Shown piece after piece: positions 17,076-25,823 of a stretch of DNA of 64,000 nt. Location: the NCBI RefSeq assembly GCF_003994415.1, contig NZ_CP034689.1, forward strand, positions 4,402,001 through 4,466,000, in the 5' to 3' direction. Position 1 is the first letter of the stretch. Every line of letters starts with the position of its first letter. The notes under the pieces were generated by a model that saw only the letters and a program-made list of their open reading frames with translations, searched no databases and had not been told where the DNA came from. The stretch is from Achromobacter spanius. GTDB lineage: Bacteria; Pseudomonadota; Gammaproteobacteria; Burkholderiales; Burkholderiaceae_B. Both the position numbers and the translations under genes were made by a program.

Positions 17076-18569
17076 TCAGGCGGCGACAGGCTTGCGCGCC
17101 ACTTCGGCCAGGCTTTCCAGCAGCACTTCAAACTTGCGCGCGATGTCGTTCTCGGGCACACAGGCGTAGCCCAACAGCAGCCCCGGCCGCCGCCCCTCGG
17201 CGTTGACGTAATAGCGCGACAGCGCGCGCGTCAGCACGCCCTTGCCGCGCGCCACGTCCACCACGCGCAGGTCGTCCATGTCCGGGGGCAAGGTCAGCAC
17301 CAGATGCAGGCCCGCCATGCTGGCGTCGCGATGCAGCCAGTTGGGGCCCAGGCGGCGTTCGATCAGGTTGACCAGCATGGCGCGGCGCCTGCCATACAGC
17401 ATGCGCATGCGGCGGATGTGCGCGGCGTAGTGCCCTTCCGAGATGAACGTGGCCAGCGCCGCATGCGTCATCAGGTGGCCTTCACGGTAGAGCTCGGCAT
17501 GCGCCGCCTGGAATGCGGCGGTCAAGGGCTTGGGCAAGACCAGATAGCCCACGCGCAGGCCCGGGTACAGCGTCTTGCTGAACGTGCCCATGTAGATGAC
17601 CGGCGCGTCGGGCTCCAGCCCCAGCAGCGATGCAATGGGCCGGCCCGAGAATCGGAATTCGCTGTCGTAATCGTCTTCGATGATCCAGCTGCCGCTTTGC
17701 CGCGCCACCGCCAGCAATTGGCGGCGGCGCGCCAGGGACATCACCGGCCCCAGCGGATACTGGTGCGAGGGCGTAACGAAAATGAAACGGGGCGGCGTGC
17801 CGCCTGGTTCGGGCAGGCGCATGCCCTCTTCGTCCACCGGCAGGTGCACCGTGTGCAGGCCGTTGGCTTGCAAGATGGTGCGGGCGCCCCAGTAGCCCGG
17901 GTCTTCGACCCAGGCCGTTTCGCCCGCTTCGCCCAGGATGCGGGTGGTCAGGTCGATGGCCTGGTGCGAACCTTCGGTGATGATGATCTGGTCGGGGTCG
18001 CAATCGATGGACCGCGTCAGCGCCAGATGCTGGGCCAGCGCTTCACGCAGCGCCGGCAGGCCACCGCCGTAGGCGTAGGTCAGCAGATCGGGCGACGGGT
18101 TGCGCCACAGGCTGCTGAATATGCGGCCAAACTTCTTGTGCGGGAATTCCGTCAGGTCGGGCACGCCGGGCATGAAGGCGCCCCATTGATAGGGCGAGGC
18201 CGACACGCCGTCCACGATGGCCGCGCCGCGCGCCGACAGCGCGGCGCCCGCCTGGGTCTGGCCCTGATGGCGCAAGCGGCGGCCGCTGGCCAGATAGGAG
18301 TCGGGCACCGAAGCGTTGACGAAGGTGCCGTTGCCCTGCCGGCTGCGCGTGTAGCCTTCGGCCAGCAGTTGGCTATAGACGTGAACCACGGTATTGCGGG
18401 CGATGCCGAGCTCGGTAGCCAGGTCGCGCGAAGCGGGCAAACGCGAGTCCGCCGCGATGGCGCCATCCAGGATCGCTTCGCGTATGCCCCGGTACAGCCG
18501 CTTGTTCATCGGCTCGCTGGATCCGTCGGCCAGGCGCAGCAGCAGCAAGTCACCTACAATGGACCGCAA
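17076..18569 (-). CDS. MocR/GabR-type regulator (GntR winged helix fused to aminotransferase-like domain)
   Basis: The 497-residue product has an N-terminal GntR winged helix (about 25-90, with LPASRDLATELGIARNTVVHVYSQL). A PLP-binding fold-type I aminotransferase-like domain follows, with TEGSHQAIDL, EDDYDSEFRF and the lysine motif YMGTFSKTLYPGLRVGY. MocR regulators sense PLP and an amine ligand; GabR activates gabTD in response to GABA. Its divergent position next to gabT makes a GabR-like role likely, although a PdxR-like role is possible. The start is a TTG at 18569 with AGG nine bases upstream; the first internal Met (residue 21) would remove conserved N-terminal residues. Confidence 0.87.
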   Translation of the reverse strand: MRSIVGDLLLLRLADGSSEPMNKRLYRGIREAILDGAIAADSRLPASRDLATELGIARNTVVHVYSQLLAEGYTRSRQGNGTFVNASVPDSYLASGRRLRHQGQTQAGAALSARGAAIVDGVSASPYQWGAFMPGVPDLTEFPHKKFGRIFSSLWRNPSPDLLTYAYGGGLPALREALAQHLALTRSIDCDPDQIIITEGSHQAIDLTTRILGEAGETAWVEDPGYWGARTILQANGLHTVHLPVDEEGMRLPEPGGTPPRFIFVTPSHQYPLGPVMSLARRRQLLAVARQSGSWIIEDDYDSEFRFSGRPIASLLGLEPDAPVIYMGTFSKTLYPGLRVGYLVLPKPLTAAFQAAHAELYREGHLMTHAALATFISEGHYAAHIRRMRMLYGRRRAMLVNLIERRLGPNWLHRDASMAGLHLVLTLPPDMDDLRVVDVARGKGVLTRALSRYYVNAEGRRPGLLLGYACVPENDIARKFEVLLESLAEVARKPVAA

Positions 18570-18615
18570 TTGGTTCTACCTGTTTTATAAAAGTGGTTCC
18601 CACAAATGGGGCCAT
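18568..18615. promoter_or_regulatory. Candidate MocR operator repeats between the regulator and gabT
   Basis: Three similar direct repeats lie in the short divergent region: AATTGGTTCTA (from 18568), AAGTGGTTCCC (from 18591) and AAATGGGGCCA (from 18604). The first two are spaced 23 bp, about two helical turns. MocR regulators bind direct repeats near their own promoter. The site assignment is by eye only. Confidence 0.4.
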
Positions 18616-18665
18616 CGTAGCATTAAATAAGGTTTTTCCCGCCCACCCTGTTCATCGAGGCTGAG

Positions 18666-19928
18666 ATGAAGAATCAAGACCTGAATACCCGCCGTTCCCT
18701 GGCCACCCCGCGCGGTGTTGGCGTCATGTGCGACTTCTACGCGGTGCGCGCCGAGAACGCCACCCTGTGGGACGCCAACGGCAAGGAATACATCGATTTC
18801 GCGGGCGGCATCGCCGTGTTGAACACGGGCCACCTGCACCCCAAGGTCAAGGCCGCCGTCGCTGCGCAGTTGGACAACTTCACGCACACGGCCTACCAGA
18901 TCGTTCCGTACGAAAGCTACATCTCGCTGGCCGAACGCATCAACCGCCTGGCCCCCATCGACGGCCTGAAGAAAACCGCCTTTTTCACCACCGGCGTCGA
19001 AGCCGTTGAAAACGCCATCAAGATCGCGCGCTCGGCCACCGGCCGTTCGGGCGTCATCGCATTTTCGGGTTCGTTCCACGGCCGCACCATGCTGGGCATG
19101 GCGCTGACCGGCAAGGTCGCCCCGTACAAGCTGTCGTTCGGCCCGATGCCCGGCGACATCTATCACGTGCCGTTCCCCAACGGCACCCAATCCATCAGCG
19201 TGGCCGATTCGCTCAAGGCGCTGGACCTGCTGTTCAAGTGCGACATCGACCCCAAGCGTGTCGCCGCCATCATCATTGAACCAGTGCAAGGCGAAGGCGG
19301 TTTCAACATCACCCCGCCCGAACTGATGAGCGCGCTGCGCAAGATCTGCGACGAGCATGGCATCCTGCTGATCGCCGACGAAGTGCAAACGGGCTTTGGC
19401 CGTACCGGCAAGCTGTACGCCATGGAACACCACTCGGTGCAGGCCGACCTGATCACCATGGCCAAGAGCCTGGGCGGCGGCTTCCCGATCTCGGGCGTGG
19501 TCGGCCGTGCCGACGTCATGGACGGCCCGGCCGCTGGCGGCCTGGGCGGCACCTACGCCGGCAACCCGCTGGCCGTTGCCGCGGCCCACGCCGTGCTGGA
19601 CGTGATTGCCGAAGAAAAGCTGTGCGACCGCGCCAACGTGCTGGGCGAGAAGCTGCGCGCCCACCTGGAAGGCCTGCGCGCCAAGGTGCCGGGCATTGCC
19701 GATGTGCGCGGCCTGGGTTCGATGGTGGCGCTGGAACTGAACGACGCCAGCGGCAAGCCGGACGCCGAAGCCGTCAAGCGCGTGCAAGCGCGCGCGCTGG
19801 AACAAGGGCTTATCCTGTTGAGCTGCGGCGTGTATGGCAACGTGCTGCGTTTCCTGTACCCGCTGACCATCCCCGACGCGCAGTTCGACCGCGCGCTGGC
19901 GATTCTGTCCGACGCACTGGCAGCGTAA
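18666..19928 (+). CDS. gabT: 4-aminobutyrate--2-oxoglutarate transaminase
   Basis: The 420-residue PLP enzyme moves the amino group of GABA to 2-oxoglutarate, giving succinate semialdehyde. Class III aminotransferase features are clear: FAGGIAVLNTGHLHPKV near the N-terminus, FFTTGVEAVENAIKIAR, DEVQTGFGRTG (PLP aspartate) and MAKSLGGGFPISG containing the PLP lysine. Length matches GabT (about 420-430 residues). GAGG lies five bases before the ATG. It is followed by gabD after 126 bp, with a hairpin in between. A 5-aminovalerate transaminase activity is also common in this family. Confidence 0.94.
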   Translation: MKNQDLNTRRSLATPRGVGVMCDFYAVRAENATLWDANGKEYIDFAGGIAVLNTGHLHPKVKAAVAAQLDNFTHTAYQIVPYESYISLAERINRLAPIDGLKKTAFFTTGVEAVENAIKIARSATGRSGVIAFSGSFHGRTMLGMALTGKVAPYKLSFGPMPGDIYHVPFPNGTQSISVADSLKALDLLFKCDIDPKRVAAIIIEPVQGEGGFNITPPELMSALRKICDEHGILLIADEVQTGFGRTGKLYAMEHHSVQADLITMAKSLGGGFPISGVVGRADVMDGPAAGGLGGTYAGNPLAVAAAHAVLDVIAEEKLCDRANVLGEKLRAHLEGLRAKVPGIADVRGLGSMVALELNDASGKPDAEAVKRVQARALEQGLILLSCGVYGNVLRFLYPLTIPDAQFDRALAILSDALAA

Positions 19929-19952
19929 GGTTCACGGCCTGAACCCTTTTTT
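19929..19952 (+). terminator. Hairpin with T-run between gabT and gabD
   Basis: GGTTCA / TGAACC stem (6 bp) with a five-base loop and CTTTTTT immediately after the gabT stop. It could end or attenuate gabT transcripts and reduce gabD expression. Confidence 0.6.
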
Positions 19953-20054
19953 CAGGGGACCACAGGCACGGTAATTGCGGGCGTCGCGGATCTTTCCGCC
20001 GCGCCCGCTAGTGCTTGTTGGCCCCGCTGAATCCCAATCAAGGAGACTTCAATA

Positions 20055-21524
20055 ATGACCGCATTGACTCACCCCCTGTCGCGCCCTGATCTGCTGCGCG
20101 ACGCCTGCTACATCGACGGCAAGTGGGTTGGCGCCGGCAACGGCGCGTCGATCCCGGTGGACAACCCCTCCACCGGCAAGACCATCGTGTCCGTGCCCAA
20201 GCTGGGCCGCAAGGAAACCGAAGACGCCATCGCCAGCGCGCAGGCCGCGTTGCCCGCCTGGAGCGCCAAGACCGGCAAGGAACGCGCCGCGATCCTGCTG
20301 AAGTGGTCGCAACTGATGATGCAGAACCAGCAAGACCTGGCCGCCATCATGACGTCTGAACAGGGCAAGCCGGTCACCGAAGCCGCGGGCGAAATCGCCT
20401 ACGCAGCCTCGTTCCTGGAATGGTTTGCCGAAGAAGCCAAGCGCATCGACGGCGACGTGCTGCAAAGCCCCAAGGCCGGTCAGCGCCTCCTGGCGTTGAA
20501 ACAGCCCATCGGCGTTACCGCCGCCATCACGCCGTGGAACTTCCCGGCCGCGATGATCACCCGCAAGGTTGGCCCGGCACTCGCCGCCGGCTGCACCATG
20601 GTGGTCAAGCCCGCTCAACAAACCCCGCTGACCGCGCTGGCGCTGGCTGTGCTGGCTGAAGAAGCCGGCGTGCCCGCGGGCGTGTTCCACGTCATCACGG
20701 GCAGCTCGCGCGATATCGGCGCCGCCCTGTGCGAAAGCGACGTGGTGCGCAAGCTGAGCTTCACCGGTTCCACCGAAGTGGGCCGCACGCTGATGGAGCA
20801 ATGCGCCCCCACCATCAAGAAGCTGTCGCTGGAATTGGGCGGCAACGCGCCGTTCATCGTGTTCGACGACGCCGACCTGGACCGCGCCGTTGACGGCATC
20901 CTGGCCTCCAAGTACCGCAACGCCGGCCAGACCTGCGTGTGCGCCAACCGCATCTACGTGCAAGCCGGCGTGTACGAGGAAATCGCCAAGCGCCTGGTGG
21001 CCAAGGTCGAAGCCATGAAGGTGGGCGACGGCTTTGCCGACGGCGTGACGCAAGGTCCGCTGATCGACAAGAACGCCATTGAAAAGGTGCAGGAGCACAT
21101 TGCCGACGCCACCTCGCATGGCGCCAAGGTCATTGCCGGCGGCAAGCCGCATGCGCTGGGCGGCACGTTCTTTGAACCGACCGTGGTGCGCGACGTGACG
21201 CAGTCGATGCGCTTTGCCACCGAAGAAACCTTCGGCCCGGTGGCCCCGCTGTTCCGCTTTGAAACGGAAGACGAAGTCATCGGCATGGCCAACGACACCA
21301 TCTTCGGCCTGGCCGCCTACTTCTTCACCCGCGACTACGCCCGCATCTGGCGCGTGTCCGAAGCACTGGAGTACGGCATTGTCGGCATCAACACCGGCCT
21401 GATCTCCAACGAAGTCGGCCCGTTTGGCGGCGTCAAACAGTCGGGCCTGGGCCGTGAAGGCTCGAAGTACGGCATCGAGGAATACCTCGAAATCAAGTAT
21501 CTGTGCGTGGACCTGGGCGCCTAA
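20055..21524 (+). CDS. gabD: NADP-dependent succinate-semialdehyde dehydrogenase
   Basis: The 489-residue aldehyde dehydrogenase oxidises succinate semialdehyde to succinate, completing the GABA shunt begun by GabT. Visible features are AITPWNFPAAMITRK (nucleotide site), FTGSTEVGRTLM, the catalytic glutamate in LELGGNAPFIVFDDAD, and the catalytic cysteine in GQTCVCANR, with the second Cys two residues later seen in GabD enzymes. The C-terminus GGVKQSGLGREGSKYGIEEYLE is typical of GabD. AAGGAG precedes the ATG by nine bases. Length equals that of GabD family members (about 480-490). Confidence 0.94.
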   Translation: MTALTHPLSRPDLLRDACYIDGKWVGAGNGASIPVDNPSTGKTIVSVPKLGRKETEDAIASAQAALPAWSAKTGKERAAILLKWSQLMMQNQQDLAAIMTSEQGKPVTEAAGEIAYAASFLEWFAEEAKRIDGDVLQSPKAGQRLLALKQPIGVTAAITPWNFPAAMITRKVGPALAAGCTMVVKPAQQTPLTALALAVLAEEAGVPAGVFHVITGSSRDIGAALCESDVVRKLSFTGSTEVGRTLMEQCAPTIKKLSLELGGNAPFIVFDDADLDRAVDGILASKYRNAGQTCVCANRIYVQAGVYEEIAKRLVAKVEAMKVGDGFADGVTQGPLIDKNAIEKVQEHIADATSHGAKVIAGGKPHALGGTFFEPTVVRDVTQSMRFATEETFGPVAPLFRFETEDEVIGMANDTIFGLAAYFFTRDYARIWRVSEALEYGIVGINTGLISNEVGPFGGVKQSGLGREGSKYGIEEYLEIKYLCVDLGA

Positions 21525-21559
21525 GCCCGAAGCGGTGCGCGGCGCTCGCCGCGCACCTG

Positions 21560-21601
21560 GGATAAGCGGTGTTCAACGGCGGTGTTCAACGCCGCTTATC
21601 C
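21560..21601. repeat. Inverted repeat with an internal direct repeat, 3' of gabD
   Basis: A perfect 10-bp stem GGATAAGCGG / CCGCTTATCC encloses two direct copies of CGGTGTTCAACG. No T-run follows directly. The right arm overlaps the first of the two DnaA-box-like repeats. Confidence 0.6.
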
Positions 21602-21673
21602 CCAACAACTGTGGACAAGCCGGCAGATAAGTCCTGCACAGCGCAAAAAAGTCCTTTCAATCCAGTCACTTGC
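21596..21673 (+). repeat. 78-bp DnaA-box-like repeat, copy A
   Basis: It starts TTATCCCCAACAACTGTGGA, continues CAAG, and later contains CAGCGCAAAAAAGTCC and CACTTGC. It aligns along its length with copy B at 22613-22690, with equal total length. TGTGGACAA is a near-consensus DnaA box on the minus strand. It lies 60 bp upstream of the inositol monophosphatase family gene. Confidence 0.6.
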
Positions 21674-21733
21674 GAATCGCGATCAAATGCCGCTCAGGCG
21701 TGATAGATTTGCGCGTTCCCTGGATGGATCCGT

Positions 21734-22588
21734 ATGAGCAAACCCTTCTCCTTTGAGGACACCCGCAAGCTGGCCGCCGTGCTGGCCGAAACGGCCCTGG
21801 CCGAGGTCATGCCGCGCTTTCGCAGCCTGCCTGAAGGCGCGGTGCGAGCCAAGAGCTCGCCGCGTGATCTGGTCACCGACGCAGATGAAGCGGCCGAACG
21901 CATGATCGCCGCGCGCCTGGCCAAGCTGCATCCGGGCGCCGTCCTCATCGGCGAAGAAGCATCCACGCGCAACCCCGCGCTGCTGAACATGCTGGTCGAC
22001 GCCGACCTGGCGTTTCTGATCGACCCCATCGACGGCACCCGCAACTACGTGGCGGGCCTGCCCTTGTTCGGCATGATGATCGCGGCCTGTCACCGTGGCG
22101 ACGTGATCGCCGGCGTGATCTACGACCCCGTCAGCCGCGACAGCGCGCTGGCTTTGCGCGGCGAAGGCGCCTGGATGGAATACGAGAACGGCCAGCGCGT
22201 GCCGCTGACCGTGGCCGCCCCCGCGCCGCTGGAAGACATGGACGGCTTCATTTCCACGGGCGCCCTGCCCGAGCCGGCACGCACCACCGTCAACAGCCAC
22301 CTGTCGCGCCTGGCCAGCACCGCGTCACTACGCTGCGCCGCGCACGAATACCGCATGCTGGCGGCGGGCCATTGCCACATTGCGCTGTACAACCAACTGA
22401 CCGCCTGGGACCACGCCGCCGGCTGGCTGCTGCACCGCGAAGCGGGCGGCTACGCAGCGCGCTTTGATGGCTCGCCCTACAAGCCCACGCACCGCACGGG
22501 CGGGTTGTTGTATGCGCCGGATGCGGGCAGTTGGCATGCCGCGCGCAAGGCATTGTTGGGCGAAGGGCTGGAAGGATCGGAGGGCTGA
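21734..22588 (+). CDS. Inositol monophosphatase family protein
   Basis: The 284-residue protein carries the Mg-dependent phosphatase signatures of the IMPase/SuhB/HisN/CysQ superfamily: DLVTDADEAAERMI, GEEAS (metal Glu), DPIDGTRNYVAGLPLFG (DPIDGT motif with metal Asp residues) and LTAWDHAAGWLL (the WDxAA motif). It would hydrolyse a phosphate monoester such as myo-inositol-1-phosphate or histidinol phosphate; motifs do not separate these. No histidine operon is nearby, so HisN is less likely. It stands alone between two copies of a DnaA-box-like repeat. The ATG at 21734 has GGAT nine bases upstream, a modest ribosome binding site. Confidence 0.88.
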   Translation: MSKPFSFEDTRKLAAVLAETALAEVMPRFRSLPEGAVRAKSSPRDLVTDADEAAERMIAARLAKLHPGAVLIGEEASTRNPALLNMLVDADLAFLIDPIDGTRNYVAGLPLFGMMIAACHRGDVIAGVIYDPVSRDSALALRGEGAWMEYENGQRVPLTVAAPAPLEDMDGFISTGALPEPARTTVNSHLSRLASTASLRCAAHEYRMLAAGHCHIALYNQLTAWDHAAGWLLHREAGGYAARFDGSPYKPTHRTGGLLYAPDAGSWHAARKALLGEGLEGSEG

Positions 22589-22612
22589 AAAACCCGGGTA
22601 TTCCCTAGGGAA

Positions 22613-22690
22613 TTATCCACAGTTCCTGTGGACAACCCTATGGAAAGGTCTGTAACAGCGCGAAAAATCCCTGACAGGGCAAGCACTTGC
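22613..22690 (+). repeat. 78-bp DnaA-box-like repeat, copy B
   Basis: It begins with a perfect DnaA box TTATCCACA and forms the small hairpin TCCACAG-TTC-CTGTGGA followed by CAA. Later it has CAGCGCGAAAAATCC and CACTTGC, in the same order and orientation as copy A. It lies between the inositol monophosphatase gene and the end of the convergent sirtuin gene. Confidence 0.6.
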
Positions 22691-22726
22691 TTAAACCGGT
22701 CAAAAACCGGCCGTTGAAAAGCGGGC

Positions 22727-23545
22727 TTATAGCGCGTCCAAGGCCAGGGCGCAAGGCTGTTCCACCTTCAGGGTCAACAGGCTGTCGGCCCGCGTGCGGC
22801 CCAGGTTGATGGCGGCGATGGGCATGCCGTTGCGCGAGGCCGCCGTCACGAAGCGGTAGCCCGAATACACCATCAGCGACGAACCCACCACCAGCACGGC
22901 GTCGGCGTTCATCAGGCCGGCGTTGGCGCGGTCGACGCGATCACGCGGGACCGTTTCGCCAAAGAAGACCACATCGGGTTTGACGATGCCGCCGCAGCGC
23001 GGGCACGGCGGCACGGTGAATTGCGAGAAATCCTGGCCGTCCAGGTCGGCGTCGCCGTCCGGCGCATCGGTGGCGTCCAGCAGGGCCCACGCAGGGTTGT
23101 TGTGGTGCAGCCGGTCTTGCCAGTCGTGGCGGTCGCCGCGCCAGTCACATTGCATGCAGCGCACTTCGTCCAGCCGGCCGTGCAGGTCCACCACATCGCG
23201 GCTGCCGGCGGCGGCATGCAGGCCGTCTACGTTCTGCGTCACCAGCACGCTGAGGCGGCCGCGCGATTCCAGCCGGGCCAGTGCCCGGTGCGAATCGTTG
23301 GGCTTGACCTGGCCAAAGCGGCGCCAGCCCACCATGCTGCGGGCCCAGTAGCGGGCGCGCGCCAGCTCCGTACCCATGAAGGTTTGCAGGGTCATGGGCG
23401 GCGAACGTTTCCATTCGCCTTCGGTGTCGCGATAGTCGGGGATGCCGGAATCGGTGCTGACGCCCGCCCCCGTCAACACGAACAGCCGCGGGTGGCGGTC
23501 GACAAAGCCGCGCAACGCGGCCAGATCCGAGACTTGCGTGTCCAT
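22727..23545 (-). CDS. Sir2-family NAD-dependent protein deacylase (sirtuin)
   Basis: The 272-residue protein carries GAGVSTDSGIPDYRD near residue 25 (NAD-binding loop), TQNVDGLHAAAG, the catalytic histidine in VVDLHGRLDEV, four zinc cysteines (CMQCDWRGD and CPRCGG) and KPDVVFFGE. It would remove acyl groups from lysines using NAD+. The ATG at 23545 is chosen because AGGAG lies five bases upstream; an upstream in-frame ATG at 23599 adds 18 residues before the conserved domain without a good site. It lies 73 bp downstream of the serine acetyltransferase gene on the same strand and may be co-transcribed. Confidence 0.92.
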   Translation of the reverse strand: MDTQVSDLAALRGFVDRHPRLFVLTGAGVSTDSGIPDYRDTEGEWKRSPPMTLQTFMGTELARARYWARSMVGWRRFGQVKPNDSHRALARLESRGRLSVLVTQNVDGLHAAAGSRDVVDLHGRLDEVRCMQCDWRGDRHDWQDRLHHNNPAWALLDATDAPDGDADLDGQDFSQFTVPPCPRCGGIVKPDVVFFGETVPRDRVDRANAGLMNADAVLVVGSSLMVYSGYRFVTAASRNGMPIAAINLGRTRADSLLTLKVEQPCALALDAL

Positions 23546-23618
23546 CCTGGCTCCTATCCCTGGCTGCCCTTGGGCATCCTCACTGGCGATGCTGGCCACT
23601 TGCCCTGGCCGCTTGCCA

Positions 23619-24566
23619 TCAACCGCCCAAGCCGCAGTCCGGCATGTCGCTGACCAGGCTGGCCTGCGTGACGTTGCTGCCCGGGGGCACGCTGCGCGTC
23701 AGCCAGACGTTGCCGCCAATGGTGGACCCCTTGCCGATCGTGACGCGGCCCAAAATCGTGGCGCCCGCGTAGATGACGACGTCGTCTTCGATCAACGGAT
23801 GGCGCGGCAAGCCCTTCTTAAGCTCGCCGTTTTCTCCGGGCGGAAAGCGCTTGGCGCCCAGGGTCACCATTTGATAAAGGCGCACGCGGTCGCCGATGAT
23901 GGCCGTTTCACCAATGACGACACCGGTGCCGTGGTCGATGAAAAAGCTGCGGCCGATGGTGGCGCCAGGATGGATGTCGATGCCGGTGTCGGCATGCGCG
24001 ATCTCGGCCACGATGCGGGCCAGCATCGGCACGTTAAGCCGGTACAGCACGTTGGCCAGGCGGTGGTGGATCATTGCCGCCAGGCCGGGATAGCACAGCA
24101 GCACTTCGTCCACGCTGTGCGCGGCCGGGTCGCCCTGGTAGGCGGCCGTCACGTCCAGGTCCAGCGCGGCGCGCACGCGCGGCAGTTCGGCGCCAAACTG
24201 GCGCACGATCTCGATGGCGCGCCGCTGGGTCTCGGCCGGGTCGACGTGTTCATTGCGGCCCACGTATTGCAGTTCAAGACAGACCTGATGCAACAGGGCA
24301 TCCAGCGCCGCGCCGATGGTGTGGCCCACATAGAAGTCTTCGACCTCTTCGCGCAGATCGATGGGGCCTAGCCGCATGGGGAACAAGGCGCCACAGAGGT
24401 TCTTGATGATCTGGCGCAGGCTTTCCTGGGATGGGAATTCACGCAGGTCCGCGTCTTCGCGCAGGCGGCCACGCGGGCCGCGCCAGGCGACGCGCGCTTC
24501 GCGCAAGCCGGACACGATGCTGTCCAGGTTCCAGTGGGCGGGCGGAAGGTGGGTGGGCCCGTTCAT
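23619..24566 (-). CDS. cysE: Serine O-acetyltransferase (EpsC/CysE type)
   Basis: The 315-residue protein transfers acetyl from acetyl-CoA to L-serine, giving O-acetylserine for cysteine synthesis. It has the helical N-terminal domain and a left-handed beta-helix of hexapeptide repeats. Characteristic features are IAHADTGIDIHPGATIGRSF (substrate region), IDHGTGVVIGETAIIGD, VTLGAKRFP and ILGRVTIGKGSTIGGNVWL. Length and the RLYQMVTLGAK segment match the EpsC subfamily. Despite that name and the neighbouring polysaccharide locus, its expected role is cysteine metabolism. Confidence 0.9.
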   Translation of the reverse strand: MNGPTHLPPAHWNLDSIVSGLREARVAWRGPRGRLREDADLREFPSQESLRQIIKNLCGALFPMRLGPIDLREEVEDFYVGHTIGAALDALLHQVCLELQYVGRNEHVDPAETQRRAIEIVRQFGAELPRVRAALDLDVTAAYQGDPAAHSVDEVLLCYPGLAAMIHHRLANVLYRLNVPMLARIVAEIAHADTGIDIHPGATIGRSFFIDHGTGVVIGETAIIGDRVRLYQMVTLGAKRFPPGENGELKKGLPRHPLIEDDVVIYAGATILGRVTIGKGSTIGGNVWLTRSVPPGSNVTQASLVSDMPDCGLGG

Positions 24567-24714
24567 TGGGACTGCCCCTGGTGGTTGCGGGGGAGCCCGG
24601 GCTGGGAATGGGTTTCAAACATGGAAGTGCCTCGCTGACGGTGCTACGCAATAGTCCCGTCAACTGTAACCGCTAGCCCCCCCATTCCGTAAAGCGGCCG
24701 ATATGGCATCGGGG

Positions 24715-25767
24715 TTATGCGGCGGCCTGGCTGGGCTCGTCCGGCGCGTAGCCCTGCGGGTTGCCTTGCTGCCAGCGCCAGCCGTCGGCGCACATGGCGG
24801 CCACGTCGTAGGTGCTGCGCCAGCCCAGCAAGGACTCGGCAAGCGTAGGGTCGGCCCAGGTGCGGGCCACGTCTCCGGGCCGTCGCGCCAGGGTCCGCAG
24901 CGGAATCCGGCAGCCGCTGGCCAGCTCGAATGCGCGCACCAGCTCCAGCACGCTGGTGCCGCGGCCCGTGCCAAGATTGACCGCGATGAACCCGGGGTGG
25001 TCCACACAGTACGACAGCGCCCGCACATGGCCTTGCGCCAGGTCCATGACGTGCAGATAGTCGCGCACGCCCGTGCCGTCGGCGGTGTCGTAATCGTCGC
25101 CGAACACCCGCAGGAATGGCTGACGGCCCACTGCGACCTGGGTGATGAAGGGGAACAGGTTGTTGGGCAGATCGCGCGGGCTTTCGCCGATCTGGCCGCT
25201 GGGGTGTGCGCCGATAGGGTTGAAGTAGCGCAGCGTAACGGCGCTGAAGGCGGAGTCGGCCGTGCAGACGTCGCGCAGCATCTCTTCCACCATCAGCTTG
25301 GTGCGCCCGTAAGGGTTGGCCGGCGCCAGCGGATGCGCCTCGGTGAAGGGCAGGGTTTGCGGCTCGCCATACACGGTGGCCGACGAGCTGAACACCAGCC
25401 GCGTGACGCCCGCCTGGCGCATGGCCTGCAGCAGCACCAGCGAACCCGCGACATTGTTGTCGTAATACTTGAGCGGGTCCGCCACCGACTCCCCTACCGC
25501 CTTGCAGCCGGCCAGATGCAGCACGGCCCGCACCGGCTGAGCGCGTGCCGCCGCGTCCGACAGCACGCGTTCGATCAGGCCTGGTGTGCGGATATCCCCT
25601 TCGATCAACGCTATCGGTACGCCGCACAAGCGCTCGACGCGGCGCACGGCCTCGCGGCTGCCGTTGCTGAAGTTGTCCAGCACCAGCGGGCGCTGACCGG
25701 CCGCCAACATCGCAATCAAGGTATGCGTGCCGATGTAGCCTGCCCCGCCGGTAACCAGGACGTGCAT
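24715..25767 (-). CDS. galE: UDP-glucose 4-epimerase
   Basis: The 350-residue short-chain dehydrogenase-type enzyme interconverts UDP-glucose and UDP-galactose. Features are TGGAGYIGTHT (NAD-binding glycine motif, residues 7-17), LDNFSNGS, SSATVYGEP (catalytic Ser/Thr region), YGRTKLMVEEML (YxxxK pair) and YFNPIGAHPSGQIGE. The ATG at 25767 places the glycine motif at the N-terminus as in GalE; longer upstream readings add Arg-rich sequence without homology signs. It is the last gene of the minus arm of the exopolysaccharide locus and supplies UDP-galactose. Confidence 0.93.
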   Translation of the reverse strand: MHVLVTGGAGYIGTHTLIAMLAAGQRPLVLDNFSNGSREAVRRVERLCGVPIALIEGDIRTPGLIERVLSDAAARAQPVRAVLHLAGCKAVGESVADPLKYYDNNVAGSLVLLQAMRQAGVTRLVFSSSATVYGEPQTLPFTEAHPLAPANPYGRTKLMVEEMLRDVCTADSAFSAVTLRYFNPIGAHPSGQIGESPRDLPNNLFPFITQVAVGRQPFLRVFGDDYDTADGTGVRDYLHVMDLAQGHVRALSYCVDHPGFIAVNLGTGRGTSVLELVRAFELASGCRIPLRTLARRPGDVARTWADPTLAESLLGWRSTYDVAAMCADGWRWQQGNPQGYAPDEPSQAAA

Positions 25768-25823
25768 GGACGGATCTTGCACGCCTGGGCGTTGCAGGTC
25801 TGCGTCTGGCATCCGCGCCCCCG

